Origin: Phnomibacter ginsenosidimutans
Lineage (GTDB): Bacteria > Bacteroidota > Bacteroidia > Chitinophagales > Chitinophagaceae
Assembly: GCF_009740285.1 (NCBI RefSeq)
Contig: NZ_CP046566.1
Location: forward strand, 3,324,658 to 3,388,657
Length of the DNA: 64,000 nt
Direction: 5' to 3'
Position 1 is the stretch's first letter. Each line of letters starts with the position of its first letter. The notes beneath the pieces are model-generated. The model had not been told where the DNA came from. It saw only the letters and a program-made list of their open reading frames with translations, and did not search any database. Positions 25,669 through 36,897 of this stretch are shown in pieces. Made by a program: the position numbers and the translations under genes.

Positions 25669-28600
25669 TTACTCCGGTACCTGTGTGGTTACTTTTGGCG
25701 CTTCTTTCGTCCATACACTCACGTCTAGTTTGCGTGGTGTCGGATAAATTTCGTCCAGCGTATTGCCATCATACAAGCGACCGTTTTTCACTACATAGCG
25801 AATGGTATTGGTGTTGCGGATGTTCAGCAATGGGTTGGCATCCATAATCACCAGGTCGGCCAGTTTGCCGGGTTCTACACTACCCAGTTCCTGATCGAGG
25901 CCCAGTGCGGTAGCACCCAAAATGGTCGCCGTTTTCAAAGCGTTGAGATTGCTCATGCCACCGCTGGCCACACTCCACAATTCCCAATGGTAACCCAATC
26001 CCTGCAGCTGACCGTGGCTACCCACACCAGCCAATCCGCCTTTGGTTACAATGCTGTTGACACCCTTGGCATGCTTTTGAAACACATGATCTTCCGGTGT
26101 AAACCAACCACCCAAACCGCCTACTCTGCGGCGGGACTTTGCACTCAACTCTTCGTAAGGCGTAAAGCGGTTGAGTTTGGCATCGTGCACGGGGCTCTCG
26201 GTAGTGTAATAATAGTTTTCGGCCCAAGGACCACCGTATGATACCAGCAATGTTGGAGTGACAGCCATCTTGCTTTCGGCAATGGTGCGGGTGACATCGT
26301 TGTACAACGGATGAATGGGAATAGCATGCTCATGACCGGGATAACCATCAAACAATTGCGTCATGTTGAGCTTGTAATCCAAACCGCCTTCGGTTGTAGG
26401 CATCAGCTGTTGTTCTTTCGCAGCTTGTATCACCCACTGCCTGTGCTGGCGGTTGCCCACCAAATACATTTTGATGTATTGCGTATTGAAATACTTACTG
26501 TATTGCTTCAGCACATTTTTGGTTTGCTCGTAGCTCTGCAGGTTGTACATCCAATACCCCACGCCGGGGCCGGTGCTGTACACTCGTGGGCCAGGCATCA
26601 TGCCGGCTTCCACCATATCGCTGTAAGTGAGCACATCGGTGGTGGCGGTTTGCGGGTCGCGGGTAGTGGTTACACCATAAGCGAGGTTGGCTGCATAAAT
26701 CCAAACTGAGTTCTTGTGCATGCCCCACTGCGGCCACATGTGCGAATGCGTATCTACAAAGCCAGGCGTAATCGTTTTGCCGGTGCAATCTATCACCTGT
26801 GCACCCGCCGGCACTTGCAGGCTTCCTGTTTTGCCAACTGCTTTGATGCGATTATTGACAATGAGTACATCGCCATTTTCAATCACTTCATCGCCCTTCA
26901 TGCTTACAATGCGGGCATTTTTCAACAGGATTGTTCCGGCAGGATTGTCTTTCGCAAAAAATACTTTCACCTGTGTTTCTTCAGGCGTGTATTTCTCTTT
27001 CTTTTTCAAATCGGCTTTCGCAATGCTATCCGCTTTGGCTTTCGCTGTATCGGCTTTGTACAAAGCAGTCAGTGAGTCTTTGGCTTTTTTCGCCAGACTA
27101 TCGGCCAGCTTTTTAGCATCGGGTCCTTTGGCCAGCAACGCTTTTACACTGTCGGCGGCACGTAGGCTTTCGGCCTTTTTAGCAGCCTTCACCGAGTCGT
27201 CTACAAACTTGGCACGGGCCACATCATACACCCAGTGACCGTTACCCAAACTCCAGTGTACTTTTTTGCCATCGGCTTCCCAAAACGGCCATTCGCCTCC
27301 AATTTCTGTGAGCTGTTTAGAAGGGAATGAAGCCGCAGAAGGCTCACCCACATTGATGCTGGGCACTTTGCCGGTTTCAGGAATCGTCACTACATAAACG
27401 TTGTTGTTGACCTGAGCAACGGCCATATTGCCTACCGGTGCCATAAGGATGGTACCTGCAGGAGTAGGCATTTGCTGTGGCTCTTTCATGCTGGCGCCTT
27501 CTGGCAGCATGCAATAGCTTACCGCATCGTATTGCATCATGGGTTTGCCCATTACATAGCGAATGCCGGGCTGTGCTTCATTGGCAGCCGGCAATTCACT
27601 GGTATGGCCGTGGCTGCTATGGTCATCGGCTTCTGCTACCGAACCAAAAGTGGTGATGCCGCTAATCCGCACATGTGTTTTTTCATCGTGGCCTTCCCAG
27701 TTTACACTAATAAGGGTACCGCCACCGCCGTTCATAAATACACGGTTCGTGTCTTTGGTAAAATGCACATTGCCACGGTCGTTTGGCACATCAATTTTTT
27801 TAGGCGTACCACCGTTGGCTGGTATCCACAGCAGTTGTGCTTCCGATCCGTCGAAAAAGGATCTTCAGAATCTTTAAACACCCGCTTGGCTGCTTTGAAA
27901 TACGTAATGCGGTTGTTGAAGCTCCACGCAGGTTGCATGTAAAATGCGGCTTCGCTGGAAAGCTTGCTCACTGCGGATTTCGGAGCCAGCACGGCTTTCC
28001 AGAGATTACCGCCATCCTTTTCATCCCAACTCACAAATACAAGCTGGTTGCCATCAGGACTCCAGGCTGGCATGGCTTCCACAAAGTTGTGCGTTGTAAC
28101 CCGCTTGGGTGTGCCATTCGGATAATCCATCACGTACAAACGGTTGAGCACCGTAAAAGCCAACTTCTTGCCATCGGGGCTGGGTACCGCATCACGTATT
28201 TGTGTAGCCAGTTTGTGAGAAGTGTCTTTGATGGCGTAGTTGAAATACAAGCGTGGTCCCATTTCCAATCGTACATCGGCATTGAAAGGAATTTCCTGTG
28301 CAGCGCTGCCGTCAACGGGCAGCTTCCAGATTTTACCACCGTAAGAGGCAATCACAAATTTGCTGTCGGGAGTAAAACTCATGGCAGGCAATACACCTTG
28401 TGGCGCAATGCTTTCCTGCTCATCCCGCTGCACGGGATAGGCCAGCCATTTTTCATCGCCGTTTTTCATATTGCGCAGCACCAATCCGGTTTTGTCTTGC
28501 CAGCGGCTACCATACACCATCCAGTTGCCATCTTTACTCAGCGTAGGTGTAAAGGCCGAACCGTAGCGGGTGGTTATGCTGGTGATGGTGCCTTTGTCTC

Positions 28601-29318
28601 TGTCGTAAGTACCAATCTGATATTGCGGCAGCAGGGCATTATAATTCCATGAGCCGGTGCGCCAGCTGAAGTAAATCTTTTTACCATCGGGACTCACTAC
28701 GGGGTCGATGGTTTTCATGCTGGCCGGTGCATCGTTGAGCTGGGTGCCGCCGCCACCGTCTTTGTGGTAGAGGTAGAGCTTGCTCACCCTGCGTCCTTTT
28801 GATACCACAATGTAATCGCCATCGGGCGTCCATGCAGCACCGGGCACATCGCCCTGGCGGTCGCGGGTTACCTGCACGGTATCTTTCTTTTCCATGTCGA
28901 TGTACCACAGGTTGTCGTTGCCGCTGCGGTCGCTGGTAAACAACAACTTTTTGCCATCGGGGCTAAACCTTGGATGCGTTTCATAGGCCATGCCGGTGGT
29001 TACTGGAGTGGCTTTGCCGCCTTCAATAGGCATGGTATAAATGTCGCCCATCAAATCGAAGGCAATGGTTTTGCCATCGGGGCTTACATCCACACTCATC
29101 CAGGTACCTTCCTGTGTGTTGAACTTGATTTCCCGTTCGGGCTTGAGCGGCAAATCTTTGAATGCCGTGTAAGGCATTGTATCCTTTTTGGTGCTGTCTG
29201 CAGCCTGCTCTTGCCAATTATCGGCAGCCATAATGGAAGGCAATGGCTGACCGGCCATCCACCATCCACCTGCAGCCAGTGCCAGCAGTGCAGCAGCAGC
29301 GGGAAGTTTGTTTATCAT
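25669..29318 (-). CDS. exported beta-propeller/amidohydrolase fusion, frameshifted
   Basis: About 1216 residues after correction. A signal-anchor (about 1-30) is followed by a TolB/Tricorn-like propeller with repeated blades (SPDGKTIAFDLMGDIY, RFSPDGKKLLFTSDRSG, SPDGKKIYFSW, SPDGNQLVFVSWDEKDGG), an unusual Lys/Ala/Asp/Ser-rich insert (about residues 710-770) and a metal-dependent amidohydrolase domain starting AGAQVIDCTGKTITPGFVDT, with DTHSHMW (H-x-H) and GHEHAIP. The frame is lost at 27854-27858, where five A on the plus strand should be six; correction gives DPFFDGSEAQLLWIPANGG. Known relatives are imidazolonepropionase-like dipeptidases; substrate unknown. Confidence 0.88.
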
Positions 29319-29841
29319 GCAACAACAATGGTTTTAATGAACGACCAATGTAGTGAGGTTTTTGCTGAAAATGATGCGTTACTGATTTTACCATCAGATA
29401 AACACTTCACGAAGCGCCATTCACAATTTAAAGCACCGAAATCAGAGCAGCCACTGACTATAAATGTGCATCGTCCAATTGCAGGCACTCGGAGCCCGCA
29501 GCACACCATATGCTTACAGCAGGTATCCAGCTATACCTTTAGCCACATCGCAAGGTCATTCCAAACTAATTCCCCAACGTGGTTTTGCAATTTTAGTTTT
29601 TCCCAGCAGTGTCCTCTGCCTGAAACATTGTTGAATAGCCAAACCCGTTTACCTATTTCAAGCGCCTGAATTATTTTATTTCGCTTTGTGTGTCAAGAAC
29701 TCTGGCGGAGGGGAAAGGAACTTAAGAAAAAAATGTTTAGAGACAACCGGCCGCCTGCCATTTCCGATGTAAGGGTAGGAATAAAACAGCAGCTGCTTTT
29801 TTGTAGAGTCCCAAAATAACCGATTCTGTATTTTTGTACAT
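29319..29841. other. intergenic region with a promoter box for the surface protein
   Basis: 523 bases between divergent genes. No convincing coding frame on either strand. Only clear element is TATTTTTG at 29829-29836. Confidence 0.4.
29829..29836 (+). promoter_or_regulatory. -7 box of the surface protein gene
   Basis: TATTTTTG, exact TAnnTTTG match, five bases before the ATG at 29842. A TTG at 29801-29803 lies 25 bases upstream, a little far. Confidence 0.45.
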
Positions 29842-32800
29842 ATGCGCTTTACCAATCAAATTACCTCAAACAGGTTATCCTTCCACTGTAGACATATCGG
29901 CGTCACACTCATACTATTCATATTGTTTAGTCCTCAGTTGGCGTCGGGTCAGTTCTCCCAAATTTTTGAAGCCAATCCACAGATAGTGGGCCAATTTAGC
30001 AGCCTGACCGGCAGCCACTTTGCTTCTCCATCTACCGGCTATATCTGCCATTCCAGCGGTGTGGCATTTACTAGCGACTCCGGCCGTTCTCAACAATTCA
30101 ATCGCATTTGGCTGAGCAATCTCAATCTGAGCCGCTACCCGGGAGAAAACATCAATCTCACAACGCCGATGAGCTTAAAAGCTATTTACGCCGTTAGCGC
30201 AGATATGGTAGTGGCAGTGGGTGACCCTAAACTTTAATGCCGCCATTGCTGTATCAACTAATCGGGGGCAAAACTGGCTACTCACTTACTGGCACAGCGC
30301 AATTTCAGATGGACTAACCGATGTTTCATTTAGTGGTCAAACGGGCTTTGCAGTAGGGTCGGGCTACTTGCTGCGTACTACCAATGGCGGTATCAATTGG
30401 CAGCAGCTTCCCAATCCCAATGGCCAACCGCTTAAGCAAGTAATCTGTTTCGGCAATCAATCTGTATGGGCCGTCACACAGGCAGGACAGTTGTATCGTT
30501 CCGCAGACAACGGTGCTTCCTTTGCCCTCGTTACCCAAGCCCCCGCCTTGATTGCCGATATCGCATTTGTAAATCCAAATTTTGGATTTGCCGCTGCCAG
30601 CGGACAGCTGTTTCGGACTACTAATACCGGCCTTACCTGGCAGCAGTTAACCACTGACGACACCAGACCCGGCAACTTTGCCGGCCTACGGTTTGCCAGC
30701 GAAACAGTTGGATTTACCAACGGGCACATTTCCACCGATTCAGGTCGCCATTGGGAGGAATTGCCCAACGGACCCGACAGAGGCTATAGTTTTGTGGCAC
30801 CTTCGTTTGTGTGGGCGACTGATGGGATATACAAGCTGTATAAATCAAATACGCTTGCATTTCAAGGCATACCAAACGCCCGTTTTCGAATTGATAGTAC
30901 TGCACTGGCCAGCGCCAACCAATTACGACTGATTTCTACATCTGACAGGCGATATCAGCATCGCTGGTTTAGAAATGGCCAACTTTTGGCAAACAGCTTC
31001 GAGGTTGATTATCAGCGAGATTCCTGTACCGTTACGGATACTTTTCGACTGGAGGTAAGCAACAATGCCGGCAGCCGAAGCCATGAAGTACAAATCAGTT
31101 ACCGGTTGCAGCAGCCTATCATCAGTAGCTTCTTGCCCACATCTTCAGTAGCAGGTGGTACCGTTACCATTACAGGCACCAATTTACACATGACACGCTC
31201 CGTTTCATTTGCCGGCGTTCCGGCCCGGAGTTTCAGCATTCTCAGTTCCACTACCATCACAGCCATCGTAGATACAGGCGGATCAGGCGCTGTTCAAATC
31301 AGCAGTCGTTGCGGCATTTCCAGTCGGCCGGGTTTTACGTTTATACCCCCCTCGGGTATGGCTATTTTGCGCATTTATCCTGATAGTGGAAAAATCGGTG
31401 ACGAGATATTGATTGAAGGATCAAAGTTAAACCTGGTAAAGCGGGTCTTGATTGGCGGAGCTGAAGCTCAACGTTTCAGTATACTGGATAGTACCAAAAT
31501 AGTAGCCGTTGTAGGTAAGGGTCAAACCGGACTCGTTGAAATTCGTTCTGTTTCAGATGCCAGTACGCTTGGAACATTTACGTTTGTTCAGCGACAAGCT
31601 CCCCCGAAAATCATTAGCATTTCTCCAAACAAGGGGCTGGTTGGCTCTTTAGTGACTGTAAAACTGGAAGGACTTAGCAATACAAACTCCCTTCGTGCAC
31701 GATTTGGAAGTTTTCCCGCAAACATTGTCAATGCAAATACAGACAGCATCACCATCGAGGTTCCACCGGGTACCTTGGTTCGAACGATTGCATTGCAAAC
31801 CGAAAGTGGTGTTATTCATGCGCCAACCCCATTTGAGACCATATTTAATGGCGGAGGCGCAAAAGCCCTTGGAACTACCTTTCAAAAGCCTGCCCAATTC
31901 TCTAATCTTGTTCCTCGTGGCAAATCCAGATTGGGATTCTATGAACAATTTTATTTGCCTGTATTGGTGGATGATTTGGACGGAGATGGTCAGGCTGATA
32001 TGGTGGCAACTCCGGCACCGAACAGCGGTCATGGGCTTTGGGCGATGAAGCTTCAGATGAAGAATGGAATAATTGAAGAAGGTCAAAAATTACAACTGGC
32101 TGGCAATACCGGCAGTTTATTTGCGGCATTAGGCGACTTGAATAACGATGGACTGCCTGAGATTGTTGTTAGTGATAGTGCTGGACTGTTGGTGTACACA
32201 AATTTGTCGACAAGGGGTGATATCAAATTCGGATCTCCTGTAAAACTGGTGAGTAAGCTTGTTGCTGACGGAAGCCATTCCATTCACATTATGGATTTTG
32301 ACAACGATGGCTTCAATGACATTCAAGTAGGAGTAAGTATAATTAGAAACCTCAGTGCCAATAGTAATGTGATCAAGCTGAGTGAGGTGCCCTACATAAT
32401 CAACGAAATAGCATCCCTCTACCCTGATTATCCAAGATATTATCCGCCCGTTGTCGTATGTCGCTCATTAAGTAATCCCTACAAAGGGAAGGCCAGCCTG
32501 CTCTTCGGGCTGCCAGGGCAGCGCCAAGACAATCGGATAGTTTTTTTGACAAATGAAAGCGAGCCAGGTATCATCAAACTTGTACGACAAATTGATCATC
32601 CAATACTGCTTGATGCACCCGCAGAAACATGGGAATCGAATATCAAAAGAATACCATTTATAGAAGACATTGACCGTGACGGTATACCTGATTTACTGCT
32701 CAGCGGCTTTAATAATTGGGGAATTCCTTTTGGTCTTGATTATTACAAAGGATACTTTAATCAAAACAAGTGGGAGTTTATGGTTGACCCAATAAAAGTT

Positions 32801-33652
32801 CTTATGAAGGATTCATACGATCAGCCATCAGCTCTTTCAGTTTTCATATTTGGGGATGCAATATCAAAAATGGTTGATCTCGATGGAGATGGTGCCAAGG
32901 AAGTGTATTTCGGAAATCTTCAGTCGACTCCAATCGTTCTTAGGTTTGAGAAAGACAGTTTGGGAATGATATATGCGAAACAGGAAGAACTGCACCTGAA
33001 TAGCCATCGTTTTAATTACCGTAACGATTTCTTTTATTTTGATGGTGTAGATGATCTAAATGGTGATGCAAAACCAGATTTGGTTGGCCGTACCAGGAGT
33101 GGCTACTTTTCGGCAGTACCTGATAATTATGAGCTAAAAGATTACCAGTCAGTTGCTGTAAGCCTTAACAATCTTGGAAATGATAATGTCATTCCCATTT
33201 GCCCTGCCGAAACCGATATCATTTTAGAATCGCCGCTAAGTGGTAGCGAGTATATCTGGCAAGTTGACACTGGTACTGGCTACATAGCGGCAAAAGATTT
33301 GCTTGGCATGGAGAATGCCCATACCAAATTACTTACGATAAAACTCATATCAGCTTCCTGGCGCAAGGCTGATTTTCGTTGTTTAGCAGATAGTGTTCCG
33401 GGGAGTACCTTTAGTATGCGTTTTGAAAATAGCTATCTCCATAATGATACCGCGGCGCTAAGCAATGCCCATTGGCATAATCCCAATGTGTGGAGCTGTG
33501 GTGTAGTACCTAACGAATATACACACGTTGTTATTCCGGCCGGATCAGCGGCAGACATCAAAACCGGTGATGCCAGCTCTAAATCTATCACCATCAAAAA
33601 TGGCAGCTCGTTGATTATTCGACAAGGTAGGCGATTAATTACGCAGCAATAG
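29842..33652 (+). CDS. large secreted protein with BNR-like, IPT/TIG and FG-GAP repeats, frameshifted
   Basis: About 1269 residues. N-terminal signal (helix GVTLILFILFSPQLASG); then Ycf48/BNR-like blades (LLRTTNGGINWQQL, LYRSADNGASF, LFRTTNTGLTWQQL) to about 250; three IPT/TIG domains at about 425-665 (SSVAGGTVTITGTNLH; GKIGDEILIEGSKL; NKGLVGSLVTVKLEGL); at least six FG-GAP/VCBS calcium-type repeats at about 700-1080 (DDLDGDGQADM, GDLNNDGLPEI, DFDNDGFNDI, EDIDRDGIPDL, DLDGDGAKEV, DDLNGDAKPDL). No type A T9SS tail is evident. The frame breaks at 30229-30231, where AAA should be AA. Likely cell-surface adhesion or binding; target unknown. Confidence 0.85.
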
Positions 33653-33756
33653 CGGCTACCATGTCTTACTTACTCAAATAAGCGTCTACAAATAATAAGC
33701 ATAACGTGGTTGGCCATTTCAGCTGGACCGTGATTACTTTACATTCAACGCCTTGA

Positions 33757-33791
33757 GAATCCTGCTACAAAAAGTAGCAGGATTCTTTTTT
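33757..33791 (+). terminator. terminator after the surface protein gene
   Basis: Perfect 12-bp stem (33757-33768 with 33774-33785), loop of five A, tail of six T. Confidence 0.85.
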
Positions 33792-33897
33792 CAGGTACGA
33801 ACAAGACCTGCGTAAAAACATGCATAGAAACCAACAAGGGTAATGGTTAATGCCTATTTTCGGCAGTCAACATTTTTTCTCATTCTAAGCAGTACTC

Positions 33898-35166
33898 ATG
33901 GGTCGTTTTCATGGTATTATTGGCATTGTGCTGATCCTCGGCATCGCCTTTCTTTTTTCGAACAATAAAAAGCGCATCAACCTTCGGGTGATTGCCAGCG
34001 GTATGCTGTTGCAGGTTATCATCGGCATTCTTGTATTACAGGTACCGTTCATGACGGCCATGTTCCAAAAGCTTGGTCATGGCATGCAAAAAATCGAAGA
34101 GTTTGCCAAGGCCGGCGCCAACTTTGTGTATGGTGGCATTGCTACCGTTGGCTTCGATGGACAAGCCGCCAACTACACGGCACCGGGCATGTTTGTATTT
34201 GCATTCAATGTGGTGTCTACTATTATCCTCGTAACCGTAATTGTGGCGGTGCTGTATCACCTCCGTGTCATGCAACGCATTGTCTCCATCATAGCCAAGG
34301 GCATGAACTTCATCATGCGGGTGAGTGGTGCCGAGTCGTTGAGCAACGTCGCCAGTGCCTTTGTGGGCCAGGTAGAAGCGCAGGTAATGATTCGCCCCTA
34401 CCTCGCCGGCATGACCCGCAGCGAACTGCTGGCCAGCATGAGTGGTAGTCTGGCTTGTATTGCCGGAGGTATTTTGGTGGTGTATGCCAACATGGGTGCC
34501 AAAGCCGGTTTAGATCCGGCACCAAAACTCATTACCGCAAGTTTGATGGCGGCACCGGGTGCATTGGTCATTGCCAAAATTGTGTATCCCGAAACGGAAG
34601 AAAGCCAAACCATGGGCAAGGTAAAGCTCGATGTAAAGAGCCAGTACAGCAACCTGATTGATGCCGTAAGCCATGGCGCCAGCGATGGAATGAAAATTGG
34701 CATTAACGTGATTGCGATGCTCATCGGTTTCATTGCCCTCATCACCATGATTGACTATCTGCTGGTAAGTGTTGGCCACCTCATTTCTCCCGATTTTGAC
34801 CTTAGCCTCAACTATATTTTTGGTAAGCTCTTTACACCATTTGCCTGGGCCATGGGTGTACCTTCAGAAGACGTCACCAATGCAGCTACGTTATTCGGAC
34901 AAAAACTCACCATCAATGAGTTTGTGGCATTCAACAACCTCACCACCAAAGCCATTCCGTTGGTTACTGAAAAAGGCCTGCTGATTGTGAGCATTGCCAT
35001 TTGTGGCTTTGCCAACTTTAGCAGCGTAGGTATGCAAATAGGTGGCATTGGAGAGCTGGCGCCTACCCGCCGTGCCGATCTGGCGCAGCTGGGCATGCGG
35101 GCATTGCTTTGCGGCACACTCGCCTCTTACTTATCGGCTTGTATTGCAGGTATTATTATCGGTTAA
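33898..35166 (+). CDS. CNT-family nucleoside transporter
   Basis: A 422-residue inner-membrane protein of the NupC/CNT family, importing nucleosides with H+ or Na+. Conserved blocks: FVFAFNVVSTIILVTVIVAV, SGAESLSNVASAFVGQVEAQ, IRPYLAGMTRSELLASMSGS, IAGGILVVYANMGA, MAAPGALVIAKI and the C-terminal CGFANFSSVGMQIGGIGELA. Length and helix pattern typical. A small membrane protein gene follows after 10 bases. Confidence 0.93.
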   Translation: MGRFHGIIGIVLILGIAFLFSNNKKRINLRVIASGMLLQVIIGILVLQVPFMTAMFQKLGHGMQKIEEFAKAGANFVYGGIATVGFDGQAANYTAPGMFVFAFNVVSTIILVTVIVAVLYHLRVMQRIVSIIAKGMNFIMRVSGAESLSNVASAFVGQVEAQVMIRPYLAGMTRSELLASMSGSLACIAGGILVVYANMGAKAGLDPAPKLITASLMAAPGALVIAKIVYPETEESQTMGKVKLDVKSQYSNLIDAVSHGASDGMKIGINVIAMLIGFIALITMIDYLLVSVGHLISPDFDLSLNYIFGKLFTPFAWAMGVPSEDVTNAATLFGQKLTINEFVAFNNLTTKAIPLVTEKGLLIVSIAICGFANFSSVGMQIGGIGELAPTRRADLAQLGMRALLCGTLASYLSACIAGIIIG

Positions 35167-35176
35167 AACAGCACAC

Positions 35177-35704
35177 ATGTCAGACTTACTCGTTTATGCC
35201 AAACCTGTGCGGAGTACTTTTCTCACCATTCTCTGCATCCTTACCATGGTGGGTAGCAGCTACTCCATTATCAGCAATGTGTTCTTGTATGTAAGTGCGG
35301 ATAAAATTTCCCGCATCGGCAAACAAAACATTGACCGCAGCCGGGCAGCCAATATGCAATCGAACAGCAAGCAGCGAAGCAACCGCATCATCGAAGATTC
35401 GCTGGCCATGCTAGACGAAAGTAAAATGCGGTATCAGGCCATCGGCTTAATACTGGCCAACCTGCTCACCCTGGCTGGAGGCATTGTGATGTTTACCATG
35501 CGGCCATGGGGCTTCTGGCTTTATCTGGCCGGTTCCATATTGCACATTGGCATGCCTTTGTACTTGTTTGGCTTCAACACCATACCGGGCATTATTGCAG
35601 GCGTGGCACAAAGCATGATTAGTGCCGCTTTCATCATCATGTATGCATTTCAATTGAAAGACATGCGGCCCAAAGAAATTCTGGATGATGGGTTACTCAG
35701 GTAA
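35177..35704 (+). CDS. small membrane protein of unknown function
   Basis: A 175-residue protein with four hydrophobic segments: one at 14-35, then after a polar ~40-residue loop (about 45-85), three more (IGLILANLLTLAGGIVMF; WGFWLYLAGSILHIGMPLYL; IPGIIAGVAQSMISAAFIIM). Not recognised. Translationally coupled distance (10 bases) to the nucleoside transporter gene suggests co-expression. Confidence 0.7.
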   Translation: MSDLLVYAKPVRSTFLTILCILTMVGSSYSIISNVFLYVSADKISRIGKQNIDRSRAANMQSNSKQRSNRIIEDSLAMLDESKMRYQAIGLILANLLTLAGGIVMFTMRPWGFWLYLAGSILHIGMPLYLFGFNTIPGIIAGVAQSMISAAFIIMYAFQLKDMRPKEILDDGLLR

Positions 35705-35723
35705 ATATTGTACAGCAAAAAAT

Positions 35724-35756
35724 AAAGCGCCGCTTTCCTATGGAAGCGGCGCTTTT
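35724..35756. terminator. bidirectional terminator
   Basis: GC-rich stem AAAGCGCCGCTT paired with AAGCGGCGCTTT between the convergent membrane protein and pdhB genes, with A and T runs outside. Confidence 0.85.
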
Positions 35757-35777
35757 GTATGATAAAACCTGAGCCTA

Positions 35778-36764
35778 TTACTTCTTCAGGTACATAACTT
35801 CTTTTACCAGTTTCACGGCACGGGGCACATCTGGAATGGCCAGGGCTGCGAGATTTGGCGCATAGTGCATGGGGGCATCTGCACTGGTGAGGCGCAGAAT
35901 GGGTGCATCCAGGTAATCGAAAGCTTCTTTCTGAATGCGGTAAGCAATTTCAGAAGATATAGAGCACATGGGCCACTGTTCTTCAATCACCACCATGCGG
36001 TTGGTTTTCTTTACACTTTCAACCATCGTGTGCCAGTCGAGCGGACGAATGGTACGGAGGTCAATCACTTCAGCGCTGATGCCTTCTTTGGCCAGTTCGG
36101 CAGCGGCACCCAAGGCCACTTTCACCATCTTGTTGTACGATACAATCGTCACATCGGTACCAGCACGTTTTACATCGGCCTTACCAATTTCAATCAGGTA
36201 CTCTTCTTCTGGCACTTCACCCTTATCGCCATACATCACTTCACTTTCCATGAACATCACGGGGTTGTCGTCGCGGATGGCGGCTTTCATCAAACCCTTG
36301 GCATCGTATGGATTGCTGGGGCTGATCACCTTAATACCGGGAATATTGGCGTAGTAGCTTTCGAATGCAGTAGAGTGCTGCGCACCCAGCTGACCGGCAC
36401 TACCGTTAGGACCGCGGAATACAATCGGGCAACCTACCTGACCGCCACTCATGGCCATCATTTTAGAAGCCGTATTCAAAATCTGGTCCATGGGCAGTAC
36501 TGCAAAGTTCCAGGTCATGAACTCAACAATGGGGCGCAAACCATTTTGCGCAGCGCCTACGGCAATAGCCGCAAAGCCCAGCTCAGCAATGGGTGTATCA
36601 ATGATACGCTTGGGGCCAAACTCGGCCAACATACCCTGGCTTACTTTGTAAGCACCATTGTATTCTGCCACTTCTTCACCCATCAGCAATACCCGCTCAT
36701 CGCGGCGCATTTCTTCGCTCATGGCTTCGCGGAGTGCTTCTCTGAATGCAATTATACGTCCCAT
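35778..36764 (-). CDS. pdhB: pyruvate dehydrogenase E1 component, beta subunit
   Basis: Partner of PdhA; 328 residues. Motifs: MGEEVAEYNGAYKVSQGM, IIDTPIAELGFAAIAVGAA, FMTWNFAVLPMDQI, PIVFRGPNG, VISPSNPYDAKGLMKAAI and VIDLRTIRPLD. The ATG at 36764 (MGRIIAFREAL) is the conserved start; TACTTTTG lies 26 bases upstream. Alpha and beta subunits are coded in separate operons about 21 kb apart. Confidence 0.96.
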   Translation of the reverse strand: MGRIIAFREALREAMSEEMRRDERVLLMGEEVAEYNGAYKVSQGMLAEFGPKRIIDTPIAELGFAAIAVGAAQNGLRPIVEFMTWNFAVLPMDQILNTASKMMAMSGGQVGCPIVFRGPNGSAGQLGAQHSTAFESYYANIPGIKVISPSNPYDAKGLMKAAIRDDNPVMFMESEVMYGDKGEVPEEEYLIEIGKADVKRAGTDVTIVSYNKMVKVALGAAAELAKEGISAEVIDLRTIRPLDWHTMVESVKKTNRMVVIEEQWPMCSISSEIAYRIQKEAFDYLDAPILRLTSADAPMHYAPNLAALAIPDVPRAVKLVKEVMYLKK

Positions 36765-36790
36765 GCTTGTTTGTCTGATTTTTAGGATGG

Positions 36791-36798
36791 CAAAAGTA
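36791..36798 (-). promoter_or_regulatory. -7 box of pdhB
   Basis: TACTTTTG, exact TAnnTTTG match, 26 bases before the ATG. Confidence 0.45.
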
Positions 36799-36848
36799 AA
36801 GGCTGGGGGGCAAAAAGAAAATTTTGAATTCCACGCAAACGTGCCCAC

Positions 36849-36880
36849 AAAAAAAGCCGGCTGTGCAAGCCGGCTTTTTT
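36849..36880 (-). terminator. terminator after the double-FAS1 gene
   Basis: Stem AAAGCCGGCT paired with AGCCGGCTTT, 18 bases beyond the stop, T run on the minus strand. Confidence 0.85.
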
Positions 36881-36897
36881 ATGCAAATGCAGTGTCA

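Noticed and set aside
25669-29318. Two overlapping genes (propeller protein and amidohydrolase)
   Set aside because: Homology runs on across the overlap once one T is restored, so it is one gene.
28974-29669. A 231-codon plus-strand reading frame
   Set aside because: Its first half is antisense to the propeller domain and the rest shows no family features or start context.
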